From positions 124,001-188,000 of the forward strand of contig UBTY01000012.1 in the NCBI GenBank assembly GCA_900468535.1: 64,000 nucleotides of DNA, read 5' to 3'. The first letter of the stretch is position 1. Every line of letters starts with the position of its first letter. The stretch is from Hyphomicrobiales bacterium (GTDB lineage Bacteria > Pseudomonadota > Alphaproteobacteria > Rhizobiales > Rhizobiaceae). Both the position numbers and the translations under genes were made by a program. Below, piece after piece: positions 1 to 8,288 of the stretch. The notes beneath the pieces were generated by a model. The model did no database searches and had not been told where the DNA came from. It saw nothing but the letters and a program-made list of their open reading frames with translations.

Positions 1-116
1 GCCGCCTGGATGTGGATCTTCGGCGCGTTTGAATCGCTGCCCTTGAAGCGCAGCACCGGAACCCGCCACTCGATACCTGCCGTATCGCCTGAAATGATGA
101 TCTCGGACGTATCCAT
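1..116 (-). CDS. Succinylglutamate desuccinylase/aspartoacylase family protein, N-terminal fragment
   Basis: The start codon is at 114-116 on the minus strand, and only 38 residues are inside the window before the left edge. The translation begins MDTSEIIISGDTAGIEW and continues with RVPVLRFKGSDSNAPKIHIQ. This matches the N-terminus of AstE/aspartoacylase-like zinc hydrolases, where a PK(V/I)-(Y/H)IQA strand leads into the first metal-binding His-Ala-Asp-Glu segment. That segment lies outside the window, so the catalytic residues cannot be checked. The gene follows the 2H phosphoesterase gene on the same strand with about 65 nt between them, so the two may be co-transcribed. Family call from a short stretch only. 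Confidence 0.55.
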   Translation of the reverse strand, partial: MDTSEIIISGDTAGIEWRVPVLRFKGSDSNAPKIHIQA

Positions 117-181
117 TGCTGTCTCCACTGCTGCCATTGCTGCAGGAGCTTTAAGCGTGTTCCTGCTGCACTGGCAAGCCG

Positions 182-799
182 TCAGCCGCGGTTCTGTAGC
201 GGCCAGCGCGCGATGTGCTCGTAGGCTTGCTCGCCGGGCCGCTTGCGCAACAGCACAAACTCCCGCACCGGCAGGGTGACCGGCACATCAAGCTCGGTTC
301 TGGCAATGACATCGTCGGCGTAGAACAAGGTGGCATGCGGCTGGAAGTCGATTTTCACGTGAGCGTCGCAACCGATGGCGTGCATCTCGATGCCAATCCG
401 CACATGCAGCTGCCGCAGCAGTTCCCGTCCGCCATTGCCTGACAGCACGATCGCGTTGCGTGGCGCGGTCTTGAACGTCGCGACATGGTCGAAGCTGAGA
501 TCGAAACAGCAGGCATCGATCGCCGACGCCGCCCGGCAGGCCGCGAAGATAATGTCGTCCTTGATCTTCTCGGCGCTGGCGACGCCATAGAGCGAGATAT
601 GCAGCCGCTCAGGCGGTAAGGGCGACAGGAGAGCGTCGTGGTCGCGCTTCAGTTTTTGCTGGATCTCCAGGCAGCGCTGTCTTGCTTCGGGATCGGGCAG
701 GATCGCGAAAAACAGGGTTTCTTTGCCAAATCTTGACGATTTCGGGTGCATCGTACGGCTTGCGAAATCGAAGGACGATTGCGTGTTCTGTTCGTGCAT
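182..799 (-). CDS. 2'-5' RNA ligase family protein (2H phosphoesterase)
   Basis: 205 aa, a soluble protein. The two defining 2H motifs are visible: H67-x-S69 in RLHISLYG and H155-x-T157 in FQPHATLFY, about 88 residues apart as expected for the LigT/ThpR fold. Family members act on 2',3'-cyclic phosphate or 2'-5' linked RNA ends; the natural substrate here is unknown. I chose the ATG at 797-799. A TTG two codons upstream and an internal ATG at residue 18 (MHPKSSRFGKETLF) are alternatives, and the ribosome site before 799 is weak, so the N-terminus is uncertain. It is divergent from the glycosyltransferase gene and lies upstream of the AstE-like gene on the same strand. Confidence 0.8.
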   Translation of the reverse strand: MHEQNTQSSFDFASRTMHPKSSRFGKETLFFAILPDPEARQRCLEIQQKLKRDHDALLSPLPPERLHISLYGVASAEKIKDDIIFAACRAASAIDACCFDLSFDHVATFKTAPRNAIVLSGNGGRELLRQLHVRIGIEMHAIGCDAHVKIDFQPHATLFYADDVIARTELDVPVTLPVREFVLLRKRPGEQAYEHIARWPLQNRG

Positions 800-922
800 G
801 ACCAATCACCGGAGCATCCGCCCCGCCTCTGTCTATCTCGGGAACGCGGGCATGGTAACAGGTGATGCGGGCAAATCAAGAACAAAAGAAGAACGCGCGA
901 TATCGCTGCCGGGAGTTCTGTC

Positions 923-2152
923 ATGCGTATCCTGATGGCCTGTGCGGCCTTTCCGCCCTTCATAGATGGTGGCGGCCCGATCTCGGCGATGATGGTCGCC
1001 AAGCTCTTGATCTCAGCCGGCCACGACCTCGAAGTCGTCAACGTGGCGGACGAGGACAAGCATGAGGTCTACGACGGCGTGCCGGTCCACCGGCTGAAAA
1101 CGCTGAACATCGACTGGAACTATCGCCTGCCTCGGCCGGGCTGGAAAAAGCTCATCTGGCACGCGCTGGAGAATTTCAATCCGCGCGCCTACCTGGTCAT
1201 GCGCCGCGAAATCCGCCGCTTCAAGCCTGACATCGTGTTGACCGACAGCATCGAGAACATCAATGTCGCCACCTGGGCGGCGGCCAAGCGTTCAGGTGTG
1301 CCAGTCTGTCATATCCTGCGTAGCGCCTTTCTCTTGTGCTGGAAGGCTAGCATGCGGCGCGGCAACGACAATTGCGTGCGCGCCTGTTCCTCCTGCCAGG
1401 TCTCCTCCTACGGCAAGAAGTTCTTCTCGCGCTATGTCGATGCGGTGATCGGCGAGACCGATTTCATCATCGGGCGCCACACCGAGCATGACTATTTTCC
1501 GAACGCCAGCACCCACCGCGTGCCCGGCGCCGTTCCGTCGATTGCCCGCAGCGAACCGCGCAAGGCGCCTGAGGGGCCGATGCGTTTCGGTTTCATCGGC
1601 GTGCATGATCCGGTCAAGGGCCTCGATACGCTGGCGCTCGCGGCCCACCGACTGGTCAATGACCCGAATGTGCGCTTCGTCATCGCCGGCAGCGCCAAGA
1701 GCGATTACTCGAAGTCGCTGCCGCAGAAGTTTCCGGGCGAGAACACCAAATTCCTTGGCTGGACCAAGCCTGAGGACTTCTTCCCGCAAATCGATGTTCT
1801 GGTCGTCCCCTCGCTTTTCCGCGAGCCCTTCGGCCGCGTGGTGATCGAGGCATTCGCGCAAGGGGTGCCCGTCATCGGCGCTCGCTCGGGCGGCATTCCC
1901 GAGTCGATCGATCCGGGCAAGGACGGCTATCTCTTCGATCCCGGCGACGACAAGGCGCTGGCTGGCGAGATCGCGGCCATGGCGGCGAAACCCGAGGCCA
2001 TCCCGGCGCTGTCGCGCGCAGCCCTCGAAGCGTCACGGCGCTACGAGCCGCAAAAGATCGCAGCTCTCTTCGACGCCGTCTTCGCCAAGCTGCGCCCCGA
2101 TCTGGTGACGCCGGCAGAAGAGCTAACCGAACCCCGGCAGGCGCGCGGCTGA
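923..2152 (+). CDS. GT4-family glycosyltransferase
   Basis: 409 aa. The N-terminus MRILMACAAFPPFIDGGGP is the first beta strand and glycine-rich acceptor loop of a GT-B glycosyltransferase. The C-terminal half carries the GT4 nucleotide-sugar signature: GFIGVHDPVKGLDTL, then an E-x7-E element in EPFGRVVIEAFAQGVPVIG and GGIPESI. A cysteine group around residues 137-155 (C..C...C..C) is common in one lipopolysaccharide/exopolysaccharide subgroup. It probably transfers a sugar onto a cell-surface polysaccharide, but donor and acceptor cannot be read from sequence. The ATG is preceded by GGGAG at good spacing. No other polysaccharide gene is adjacent, so it looks like a single-gene unit. Confidence 0.85.
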   Translation: MRILMACAAFPPFIDGGGPISAMMVAKLLISAGHDLEVVNVADEDKHEVYDGVPVHRLKTLNIDWNYRLPRPGWKKLIWHALENFNPRAYLVMRREIRRFKPDIVLTDSIENINVATWAAAKRSGVPVCHILRSAFLLCWKASMRRGNDNCVRACSSCQVSSYGKKFFSRYVDAVIGETDFIIGRHTEHDYFPNASTHRVPGAVPSIARSEPRKAPEGPMRFGFIGVHDPVKGLDTLALAAHRLVNDPNVRFVIAGSAKSDYSKSLPQKFPGENTKFLGWTKPEDFFPQIDVLVVPSLFREPFGRVVIEAFAQGVPVIGARSGGIPESIDPGKDGYLFDPGDDKALAGEIAAMAAKPEAIPALSRAALEASRRYEPQKIAALFDAVFAKLRPDLVTPAEELTEPRQARG

Positions 2153-2265
2153 CGGACGCCGGTAAGAGCGCGCAAGAAACGGGTTGAATTCGTCGCCAAC
2201 AGGCACGATTTTTGAGGCAGGCCAATCCCACGGCCGATAAGCTTCGATATTGGGAGGCGAGACCA

Positions 2266-2826
2266 ATGGCCGATCAAGCACAGCATTACGCCATCTTCGA
2301 AACGGCGGGCGGTTTCTGCGGCATCGCCTGGAATGCCGTCGGCATCACCCGTTTCCAGCTACCAACATCAAGCGCGGATGCCACCGAGCGCCTCCTGCTC
2401 CGCCGCATCCCGGATGCCGAGCCGGCAGCACCGACGCCTGACATCGCGGAAGCCATCGTCGCCGTGAAGCGGTACTTCGCCGGCGAAGCGATCGATTTCT
2501 CCGATCTCGCGCTCGATCTCGCCGGTCAGGATGATTTCTTCCGCGAGATCTACGCTGCCGCGCGCCGCCTGCGCTGGGGCGAGACCACGACCTACGGCGC
2601 GCTCGCCAAGCAACTTGGCCACGGCCCGGAGGCCGCCCGCGACGTCGGTCAGGCGATGGCCAAGAACCCCGTCGCCCTGATCATCCCCTGCCACCGCGTT
2701 CTCGCCGCCGGCAACAAGATCGGCGGCTTCTCTGCGCCCGGTGGATCAGTGTCGAAAGCGCGCATGCTGGAACTCGAGGGCGTCAAGCTGGCGCCGCCGA
2801 AGCCGGTGCAGCAGTCGTTGTTTTGA
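2266..2826 (+). CDS. ogt: Methylated-DNA--[protein]-cysteine S-methyltransferase
   Basis: 186 aa. Suicide repair enzyme that transfers alkyl groups from O6-alkylguanine or O4-alkylthymine to its own cysteine. The active-site block IIPCHRV is present with the acceptor C142, followed by the binding-channel element IGGFSAPGGSVSKARML. The helix-turn-helix region (GETTTYGALAKQLG) precedes it. An open frame extends 18 codons upstream, but the ATG at 2266 has a GGGAGGCGA ribosome site and matches the usual family N-terminus. The extreme C-terminus reads QQSLF, which resembles a beta-clamp binding peptide. No AdaA domain is attached, so it is the stand-alone Ogt/MGMT type. Confidence 0.92.
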   Translation: MADQAQHYAIFETAGGFCGIAWNAVGITRFQLPTSSADATERLLLRRIPDAEPAAPTPDIAEAIVAVKRYFAGEAIDFSDLALDLAGQDDFFREIYAAARRLRWGETTTYGALAKQLGHGPEAARDVGQAMAKNPVALIIPCHRVLAAGNKIGGFSAPGGSVSKARMLELEGVKLAPPKPVQQSLF

Positions 2827-2897
2827 GGGCGGGGCTAGCCACTCTTGAGAGCACACATAATCCCGGCTATATTACTGGAAATATCAGGAGGCCGCTC

Positions 2898-3197
2898 ATG
2901 AGCAGTTCGCAGAAACGCGCCATCCAGAATTATCGCTCGCGCCTTAGCGATCGCGGCCTGTCGCGTTTCGAGGTGCTGGGACGCGATGAGGATCGGGATC
3001 TGATCCGCTCGCTTGCCCGCCGTCTTGCCGACGATACGCCTGAAGCCTCGGAGCTGCGCGCAGCTGTAAGCCGATCCATATCGGGCGAGCCGCCTGTAAA
3101 GGGGGGAATATTGGCTGCCCTGAGGCGCTCGCCTCTGGTCAGCGCCGATCTCGATCTCGATCGTCCCCATGAAGAGGGACGCGAGGTCGATATTTGA
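2898..3197 (+). CDS. Putative type II antitoxin (partner of the VapC-like toxin)
   Basis: 99 aa, rich in Arg, Asp and Glu. It starts at an ATG preceded by CAGGAGG; the in-frame extension to 2823 overlaps the ogt stop and lacks a ribosome site. The N-terminal half (YRSRLSDRGLSRFEVLGRDED followed by LIRSLARRLA) looks like the basic DNA-binding segment found in alphaproteobacterial antitoxins that pair with PIN toxins. The C-terminal tail is acidic and probably flexible, as expected for a toxin-neutralising segment. It overlaps the toxin start by 4 nt. Function is inferred from size, composition and the partner gene; I do not recognise a precise antitoxin family. Confidence 0.65.
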   Translation: MSSSQKRAIQNYRSRLSDRGLSRFEVLGRDEDRDLIRSLARRLADDTPEASELRAAVSRSISGEPPVKGGILAALRRSPLVSADLDLDRPHEEGREVDI

Positions 3198-3625
3198 CCC
3201 GTTTTCTGCTCGACACCAACATCATCAGCAACATCACCAAGCCGATGCCATCGCAGGCTCTGCTGGAGTGGATGTCGGAGCAAATGGACGATGATCTCTT
3301 CATCGCTTCGCTGACGATCGCTGAGATCCGCAAGGGCGTCCTAGAGAAACCGGCGGGCAATAAGCGTGACCAGTTGGAAGCATGGTTCGCGGGGCCGGAA
3401 GGACCTCTGTCCCTCTTCTCCGGTCGCATCTTGTCCTTCGATGAGGCGGCAAGTCTGGTCTGGGGGCGGCTGATGGCCGAGGGCAAGGCAAAGGGGCGGC
3501 CGCGCAGCGCCCTCGACATGATTGTCGCGGCTATTGCCGAGGCCAACGGCTGCATCGTCGTCACCGACAACGAGCGCGACTTCGATGGGATCGACTACAT
3601 CAACCCGATGCGCGGCTCCATCTGA
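3194..3625 (+). CDS. vapC: VapC-family PIN-domain toxin
   Basis: 143 aa, a single PIN domain. The four acidic metal-binding positions of PIN ribonucleases are present: D7 in FLLDTNIIS, E44 in TIAEIRKG, D108 in SALDMIVAAIA, and D125 in VTDNERDFDGI. Family members cleave tRNA or rRNA and are held inactive by the cognate antitoxin. The start is a TTG at 3194 that overlaps the antitoxin stop codon as TTGA; this arrangement fits translational coupling and keeps toxin output below that of the antitoxin. The RNA target is not predictable. The gene converges on guaA. Confidence 0.88.
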   Translation: MTRFLLDTNIISNITKPMPSQALLEWMSEQMDDDLFIASLTIAEIRKGVLEKPAGNKRDQLEAWFAGPEGPLSLFSGRILSFDEAASLVWGRLMAEGKAKGRPRSALDMIVAAIAEANGCIVVTDNERDFDGIDYINPMRGSI

Positions 3626-3640
3626 CACCAAGGACCGCCA

Positions 3641-3676
3641 ATAAAAATGCCGCCAAGCGCATCACGCCGGCGGCAT
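3641..3676 (-). terminator. Rho-independent terminator of guaA
   Basis: The inverted repeat ATGCCGCC (3647-3654) and GGCGGCAT (3669-3676) is separated by 14 nt. Read on the minus strand, the hairpin is followed directly by TTTTTAT, giving the U-tract for guaA, which ends at 3710. On the plus strand there is no T-run, so it serves vapC poorly if at all. Confidence 0.7.
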
Positions 3677-3709
3677 CGTTATCCATCGCAGGCAATCAGC
3701 CCGTGATCG

Positions 3710-5272
3710 TCACTCCCACTCAATCGTGCCCGGCGGCTTGCTGGTTACGTCGTAGACCACGCGGTTGATGCCACGCACCTCGTTGATGATGCGGGTGGCG
3801 GCGCGGCCGAGGAATTCCATGTCGTAGTGGTAGAAATCCGCCGTCATGCCGTCGACCGAGGTGACGGCGCGGAGCGCGCAGACGAACTCGTAGGTGCGGC
3901 CGTCGCCCATGACGCCGACGGTCTGGACCGGTAGCAGCACGGCGAAGGCCTGCCAGATCGCGTCGTAGAGACCAGCCTTGCGGATTTCGTCGAGATAGAT
4001 GGCGTCGGCTTCGCGGAGAATCTCGAGCTTCTCGCGGGTGATGCCACCAGGGCAACGGATCGCGAGACCCGGGCCGGGGAAGGGGTGGCGGCCGATGAAC
4101 GAGTCGGGCAGGCCAAGCTCCTTGCCGAGCACGCGCACTTCGTCCTTGAAGAGTTCGCGCAGCGGCTCGACGAGCTGCATGTTCATGCGCTCGGGCAGGC
4201 CGCCGACATTGTGGTGCGACTTGATCGTCACCGACGGACCGCCGGTAAAGGAAACGCTTTCGATCACGTCTGGATAGAGCGTGCCCTGGCCGAGGAAGTC
4301 GGCGCCGCCGAGCTTCTTGGCCTCTTCCTCGAAAGTCTCGATGAACAGGCGGCCGATGATCTTGCGCTTGGTTTCCGGATCCGAAACACCCTCGAGCTCG
4401 CCGATGAACTTGTCGGAAGCATCGACGTGGATCAGGTGCAGATTGTAGTGTTCGCGGAACATGGCGACGACATTGGCCGCCTCGTCCTTGCGCATCAGGC
4501 CGTGGTCGACCAGCACGCAGGTCAGCTTGTCGCCGATCGCCTCGTGGATCAGGAGTGCCGCGACCGAGCTGTCTACGCCGCCCGACAGCGCGCAGAGCAC
4601 GCGCTTGTCGCCGACCTGCTTGCGGATCTCGTCCACCGCCTTCTGGCGATAGGCCGACATCGACCAGTCGCCCTTGATGCCGGCGATGTTGTGAATGAAG
4701 TTGCCGATCAGCTTGGCGCCGTCAGGCGTGTGCACCACTTCCGGGTGGAACTGCACGCCGTAATACTTGCGCCTTTCGTCGGCGATGAACGCGTAGGGTG
4801 CGTTCGGCGAGGTGGCGACGACCTTGAAGCCATCAGGGAGTGCCGTGACGCGGTCGCCGTGGCTCATCCACACCTGGTGGCGTGAACCCTTCGACCACAG
4901 GCCCTCGAACAGTTGGCTGTCTTCATCGACTTCGAGGAAGGCGCGGCCGAATTCGCGGTGATGGCCGCTCTCGACCTTGCCGCCGAGCTGCATGCACATC
5001 GTCTGCTGGCCGTAGCAGATGCCGAAGACGGGCAGGCCGCTGTCGAAGATGATCTGTGGCGCGCGGGGGGAACCTTCGTCGACGGTCGAGGCCGGGCTGC
5101 CGGACAGGATCACGGCCTTCGGCTTCAGGCTCTTGAAGCCTTCTTCGGCGGACTGGAAGGGAACGATCTCGCAGTAGACGCCCGCTTCGCGCACGCGGCG
5201 CGCGATCAGCTGGGTTACCTGGCTGCCGAAATCGACGATGAGAACGCTGTCGGGATGTGCTGTCTGGGTCAT
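3710..5272 (-). CDS. guaA: GMP synthase (glutamine-hydrolysing)
   Basis: 520 aa, full family length. Converts XMP, glutamine and ATP to GMP, the last step of guanine nucleotide synthesis. The N-terminal class I amidotransferase domain shows the nucleophile elbow [10 protein letters not shown], the catalytic HPEVVHT, and the opening [20 protein letters not shown]. The ATP-pyrophosphatase P-loop [12 protein letters not shown] lies near residue 230, and the dimerisation domain ends in the canonical KPPGTIEWE. Start codon at 5270-5272 with a plausible site upstream. It is the last gene of a possible minus-strand group after the PaaI and mtnN genes (93 nt gap) and has its own terminator at 3641-3676. 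Confidence 0.98.
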   Translation of the reverse strand: MTQTAHPDSVLIVDFGSQVTQLIARRVREAGVYCEIVPFQSAEEGFKSLKPKAVILSGSPASTVDEGSPRAPQIIFDSGLPVFGICYGQQTMCMQLGGKVESGHHREFGRAFLEVDEDSQLFEGLWSKGSRHQVWMSHGDRVTALPDGFKVVATSPNAPYAFIADERRKYYGVQFHPEVVHTPDGAKLIGNFIHNIAGIKGDWSMSAYRQKAVDEIRKQVGDKRVLCALSGGVDSSVAALLIHEAIGDKLTCVLVDHGLMRKDEAANVVAMFREHYNLHLIHVDASDKFIGELEGVSDPETKRKIIGRLFIETFEEEAKKLGGADFLGQGTLYPDVIESVSFTGGPSVTIKSHHNVGGLPERMNMQLVEPLRELFKDEVRVLGKELGLPDSFIGRHPFPGPGLAIRCPGGITREKLEILREADAIYLDEIRKAGLYDAIWQAFAVLLPVQTVGVMGDGRTYEFVCALRAVTSVDGMTADFYHYDMEFLGRAATRIINEVRGINRVVYDVTSKPPGTIEWE

Positions 5273-5365
5273 GGCGAGCCTTTAATGAAAAGCACCCGGT
5301 CTTGCAATGCGGGAAATCCGCCGCAAGGGCATTTTATTGTGCTGATTGTCCCGCTTTCGCAGGGG

Positions 5366-6004
5366 TTAGAACCAGAATACGCCGTCCTCCAGCGCCGTAA
5401 ACAGGCTGTCGACGGCATAGGACAGCTTGCGGTCGATGACGTGCAGATATTCGGTCCAGCCGGAAATGTGCTGCAGCTCTTCCACGCCGTCCGAAATGCC
5501 GCGCAATCCGATCAGCGGGAGCTTGTACGCCTGGCAGGCCCGCAGGACGGCGAAGGTTTCCATGTCGACCATGTCGGCGGCAATGCCGTTGTAGGCCTGT
5601 CCGGATACGACGTTGCCGCCGGTCGACAGGCTCGCCTCGGGGATGCCGGGGATGCGGAGCGGCAGATCGATGGTCGCCGGCAGGTCGAGGAAGGGTGTGC
5701 GCCCCTTTTCAAAACCGAGCGGCGAAGCGTCCATGTCGCGATAGGATACGGAGCTGACCTGGTAGACCTCTGTTTGCTCGAGCTTGGCGGAACCGGCCGA
5801 GCCCAGCGATACGACGAGCTGCGGCATGTCGCCCTGATGGTCGAGTTCAGACAGCGCGCGCGTCAGGACAACGGCAGCTTCCACTGGCCCGACGCCGGTC
5901 ATCAATGGTTCGAAGCGTGAGCGCAGGAAGGGACCATACTCGGCCTCCGCCGCCATCACGAAGAGGATGGATTTGCCGGCGACCGACTTCAACTCGAACT
6001 TCAT
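5366..6004 (-). CDS. mtnN: 5'-methylthioadenosine/S-adenosylhomocysteine nucleosidase
   Basis: 212 aa. Cleaves methylthioadenosine and S-adenosylhomocysteine to adenine plus the thio-ribose, in methionine salvage and SAM detoxification. Family features are visible: the opening KSILFVMAAEAEYGPFLRSR, the TGVGPVEAAVVL loop, VSLGSAGS, and the substrate-binding DMETFAVLRAC with the Glu that contacts ribose. The catalytic Asp lies in LRGISDG. The ATG at 6002-6004 overlaps the stop of the upstream thioesterase gene as ATGA, so the two are translationally coupled. A much longer open frame running back to 6796 is a shadow of the thioesterase gene and should not be taken as a fusion. Confidence 0.88.
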   Translation of the reverse strand: MKFELKSVAGKSILFVMAAEAEYGPFLRSRFEPLMTGVGPVEAAVVLTRALSELDHQGDMPQLVVSLGSAGSAKLEQTEVYQVSSVSYRDMDASPLGFEKGRTPFLDLPATIDLPLRIPGIPEASLSTGGNVVSGQAYNGIAADMVDMETFAVLRACQAYKLPLIGLRGISDGVEELQHISGWTEYLHVIDRKLSYAVDSLFTALEDGVFWF

Positions 6005-6450
6005 CCCGTAATTCCCTCTCTGCCGCGGATAATCATCATGGTGCTCGTCATCGAGGCGATCAACTTTGCCGCACCGTCGCCAACCGCGTAGCCGCGGCCA
6101 TCGGCAACGATGATGTTGCTGCCGGGCTTGGTGATCTCGCCGCGGAAAAGAAAGCGGTCGCCACGCCCCGGCGACATCAGGTTGACCTTGAATTCGATGG
6201 TCAGGATCGATGCTTCCGCGTCGATGACAGTATAGGCGGCAAACCCGCAGGCGGAATCGAGCGCCGCGGAAATGACGCCGGCATGAAGGATTCCGTGCTG
6301 CTGCGTGAGCTTCACATCGAACGGCAGCTCGATTTCCACCATCGCATGCTCGATGCGCGTCAACTCGGCGCCGATCGTATGCAACGCCGCCTGGCGCGCA
6401 AAATTCTGGCGGATTCGCTCGCGGAAATCGCCGTGCTGCTGTTCTGTCAT
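6001..6450 (-). CDS. PaaI-family hotdog thioesterase
   Basis: 149 aa from the ATG at 6448-6450, which has an AAGAGG site nine bases upstream; the frame is open 25 codons further but without a better start. The hotdog-fold signature is clear: the HGILHAGVISAALDSACGFAAY segment with the catalytic Gly/Asp region, then ILTIEFKVNLMSPGRGDRFLFRGEITKPG. Such enzymes hydrolyse acyl- or aryl-CoA thioesters, often as housekeeping or phenylacetate-linked functions. No phenylacetate genes are near. It overlaps mtnN by four bases (ATGA) and forms a bicistron with it. Substrate unknown. Confidence 0.85.
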   Translation of the reverse strand: MTEQQHGDFRERIRQNFARQAALHTIGAELTRIEHAMVEIELPFDVKLTQQHGILHAGVISAALDSACGFAAYTVIDAEASILTIEFKVNLMSPGRGDRFLFRGEITKPGSNIIVADGRGYAVGDGAAKLIASMTSTMMIIRGREGITG

Positions 6451-6662
6451 CAGGTGTGCCCTCTTGCGGGCGTGAAATTGGCATGGCGCGCTGCATTCGA
6501 CAAGCGCTGAAAAGATTGACGGCATCCACGAGTGTCGCAGGGTCGTGATACGTAAAGATTGGATTCAGTCTTTCTTGGTAAATCTCTGTTAGCCATGTGT
6601 CCTGGGGGATCAGCCTTTCTAGAAAAGGCGAGCCTTCGTCGTTGTTTTGCGTGCGAGTTGTT

Positions 6663-7727
6663 ATGCGTTTATCGGCTGTGTCAGCGATCGTCCTTGCCTG
6701 CCTGACCTTGTCGGGTTGCTCGTCCAGTTTGGGCCCGGAACCATTGCTGAATGTCGGCCCATCGCCGGAGACGACGAGCTCGGTGGTTCGCCCCACTGCG
6801 CCGGTCCCGGCAGCGGAGGTGGCTCAGGTCGCGGACGTCGAGCCGGTGCAGCCCAAGGCGCCGCCGCAGCCGATGCCGCACGAATTGGCCTGGGCAGGGG
6901 CCGTTCCTCAGTCGCCCGCCTTCTTGCAGCAGCAGAACGCAGTGCCGACAGCCATGCCCGTTCCATCCGACCGGCCGCTCGCAATGTCCGAGCCTGACGA
7001 CACCGACATGGATGCGCCGCCGCGCCGCTCGCGCAGCCGCATCTTCAGCCATCGTTTCCGTGACGCCAAGCCAATCAACTTCGGCTCGGCCTCGCCGCGA
7101 AAGCTTGCAGTGCATGGCGTCGACGTTTCGCGCTGGCAGGGCGAGATCGATTGGCCGAAGCTGCAGTCGCAGGGCGCCAACTTCGTTTACATCAAAGCGA
7201 CCGATGGCGGTGACCATCTCGATCCGATGTTCCGGAAGAACTGGCGCAATGCCCATGCCGCCGGTCTCAAGCGCGGCGCCTATCATTTCTTCTACTGGTG
7301 CCGGACAGCCGGCGAGCAGGCGGACTGGTTCATCCGCAACGTGCCGAGGGAAGCGAACGCGCTGCCGCCGGTCATCGATGTCGAATGGAACGGCGAATCC
7401 AGCTGCAAGCGGCGTGTCTCGCCCGAAAAGGTTCGCGAGAAGATGCAGGTCTTCATGGACAAGCTCGAGCGGCACTATGGCCAGCGCCCGATCATCTACA
7501 CCGCACCGGATTTCTATCGCGACAATCTGAAGGGCGCGTTCATGGATTATCCCTTCTGGCTGCGTTCGGTCGCCGCGCACCCGTCAAAGGTCTATCCGGG
7601 CCGCAAGTGGATCTTCTGGCAATATTCGGGCTCTGGCATTTCGCACGGCGTCGACAACCGCATCGACCTGAATGTCTTCCACGGCAACGAGGACGACTGG
7701 CACGATTGGCTGTCATCCAGGACCTGA
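6663..7727 (+). CDS. GH25-family muramidase, probable lipoprotein
   Basis: 354 aa. An N-terminal lipoprotein signal (MRLSAVSAIVLACLTLSGC, lipobox LSGC with Cys19) is followed by a proline-rich, probably disordered region to about residue 145. A GH25 catalytic domain runs from VHGVDVSRWQGEIDW to the end. The lysozyme catalytic pair is D239 and E241 in VIDVEWNGE; other GH25 landmarks are FVYIKATDGG, GAYHFFYW and WIFWQYSGSG. It likely cuts peptidoglycan glycan strands from the periplasmic face of a membrane. The frame is open to 6597, but the ATG at 6663 gives the only sensible signal peptide, although its ribosome site is poor. It converges on tspO with 8 nt between stops. Confidence 0.87.
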   Translation: MRLSAVSAIVLACLTLSGCSSSLGPEPLLNVGPSPETTSSVVRPTAPVPAAEVAQVADVEPVQPKAPPQPMPHELAWAGAVPQSPAFLQQQNAVPTAMPVPSDRPLAMSEPDDTDMDAPPRRSRSRIFSHRFRDAKPINFGSASPRKLAVHGVDVSRWQGEIDWPKLQSQGANFVYIKATDGGDHLDPMFRKNWRNAHAAGLKRGAYHFFYWCRTAGEQADWFIRNVPREANALPPVIDVEWNGESSCKRRVSPEKVREKMQVFMDKLERHYGQRPIIYTAPDFYRDNLKGAFMDYPFWLRSVAAHPSKVYPGRKWIFWQYSGSGISHGVDNRIDLNVFHGNEDDWHDWLSSRT

Positions 7728-7735
7728 ACGGATCC

Positions 7736-8188
7736 TCAGTTCAGGTAAACGATCGAAGCGTTGAGTGCGGTGGCGAAGGCCACCCAACCGGCGTAGGGAA
7801 CGAAGAGCAGGGCGGAGACCCTGTTCGCGTTCCAGCGGTTGCGGATGAATGCGATCACCAATGCAAAGAGCGCGATGATGATCGCCAGAGCCACCGCTGG
7901 CATCCGCAGGCCGAAGAAGAACGGCGACCACAGAAAGTTGAGAACCATCTGGCCGGCCCATATCAGCATGCCGACCGACAGGTGACCTCGCAGCCATGTC
8001 TTGGCGCCGGCAATGCCGATCAGCACGTAGAGCACAGACCAGACGGGACCGAACACCGAATTAGGCGGGTTGAACGCGGGCTTGGTAAGCGATTGATACC
8101 ATTCGCCCGGCAGGTTGTTCAGGCCTATGACCAGGCCACCACCAAGAACGATGGCGATGAACACGATATAGGTGAGGGCTCTGCTCAT
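7736..8188 (-). CDS. tspO: TspO/MBR family tryptophan-rich sensory protein
   Basis: 150 aa with five predicted membrane helices. Family landmarks include KPAFNPPNSVFGPVWSVLYVLIG after the first helix, and GQMVLNFLWSPFFFG with the conserved Asn-Phe/Leu-Trp-Ser-Pro. TspO proteins bind porphyrins and cholesterol-like ligands and in alphaproteobacteria tune tetrapyrrole gene expression. The ATG at 8186-8188 starts the first membrane helix; a further upstream extension to 8272 is hydrophilic and is not adopted. It stands alone, transcribed in the same direction as the DUF1513 gene that ends 100 nt upstream. Confidence 0.93.
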   Translation of the reverse strand: MSRALTYIVFIAIVLGGGLVIGLNNLPGEWYQSLTKPAFNPPNSVFGPVWSVLYVLIGIAGAKTWLRGHLSVGMLIWAGQMVLNFLWSPFFFGLRMPAVALAIIIALFALVIAFIRNRWNANRVSALLFVPYAGWVAFATALNASIVYLN

Positions 8189-8288
8189 GTCCCCAAGATA
8201 GGGCAGTCCAAAATCCACGCCAGATGGCTCTTGGGCTAGCGCGCCACAGCTAAAATGGTGATTGCTGTGCACGTTGACGTGTGACCGC

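Noticed and set aside
5366-6796. 476-residue fusion protein ending in MtnN
   Set aside because: The first 264 codons are an out-of-frame reading of the PaaI thioesterase gene. MtnN has its normal N-terminus at 6004 with ATGA coupling.
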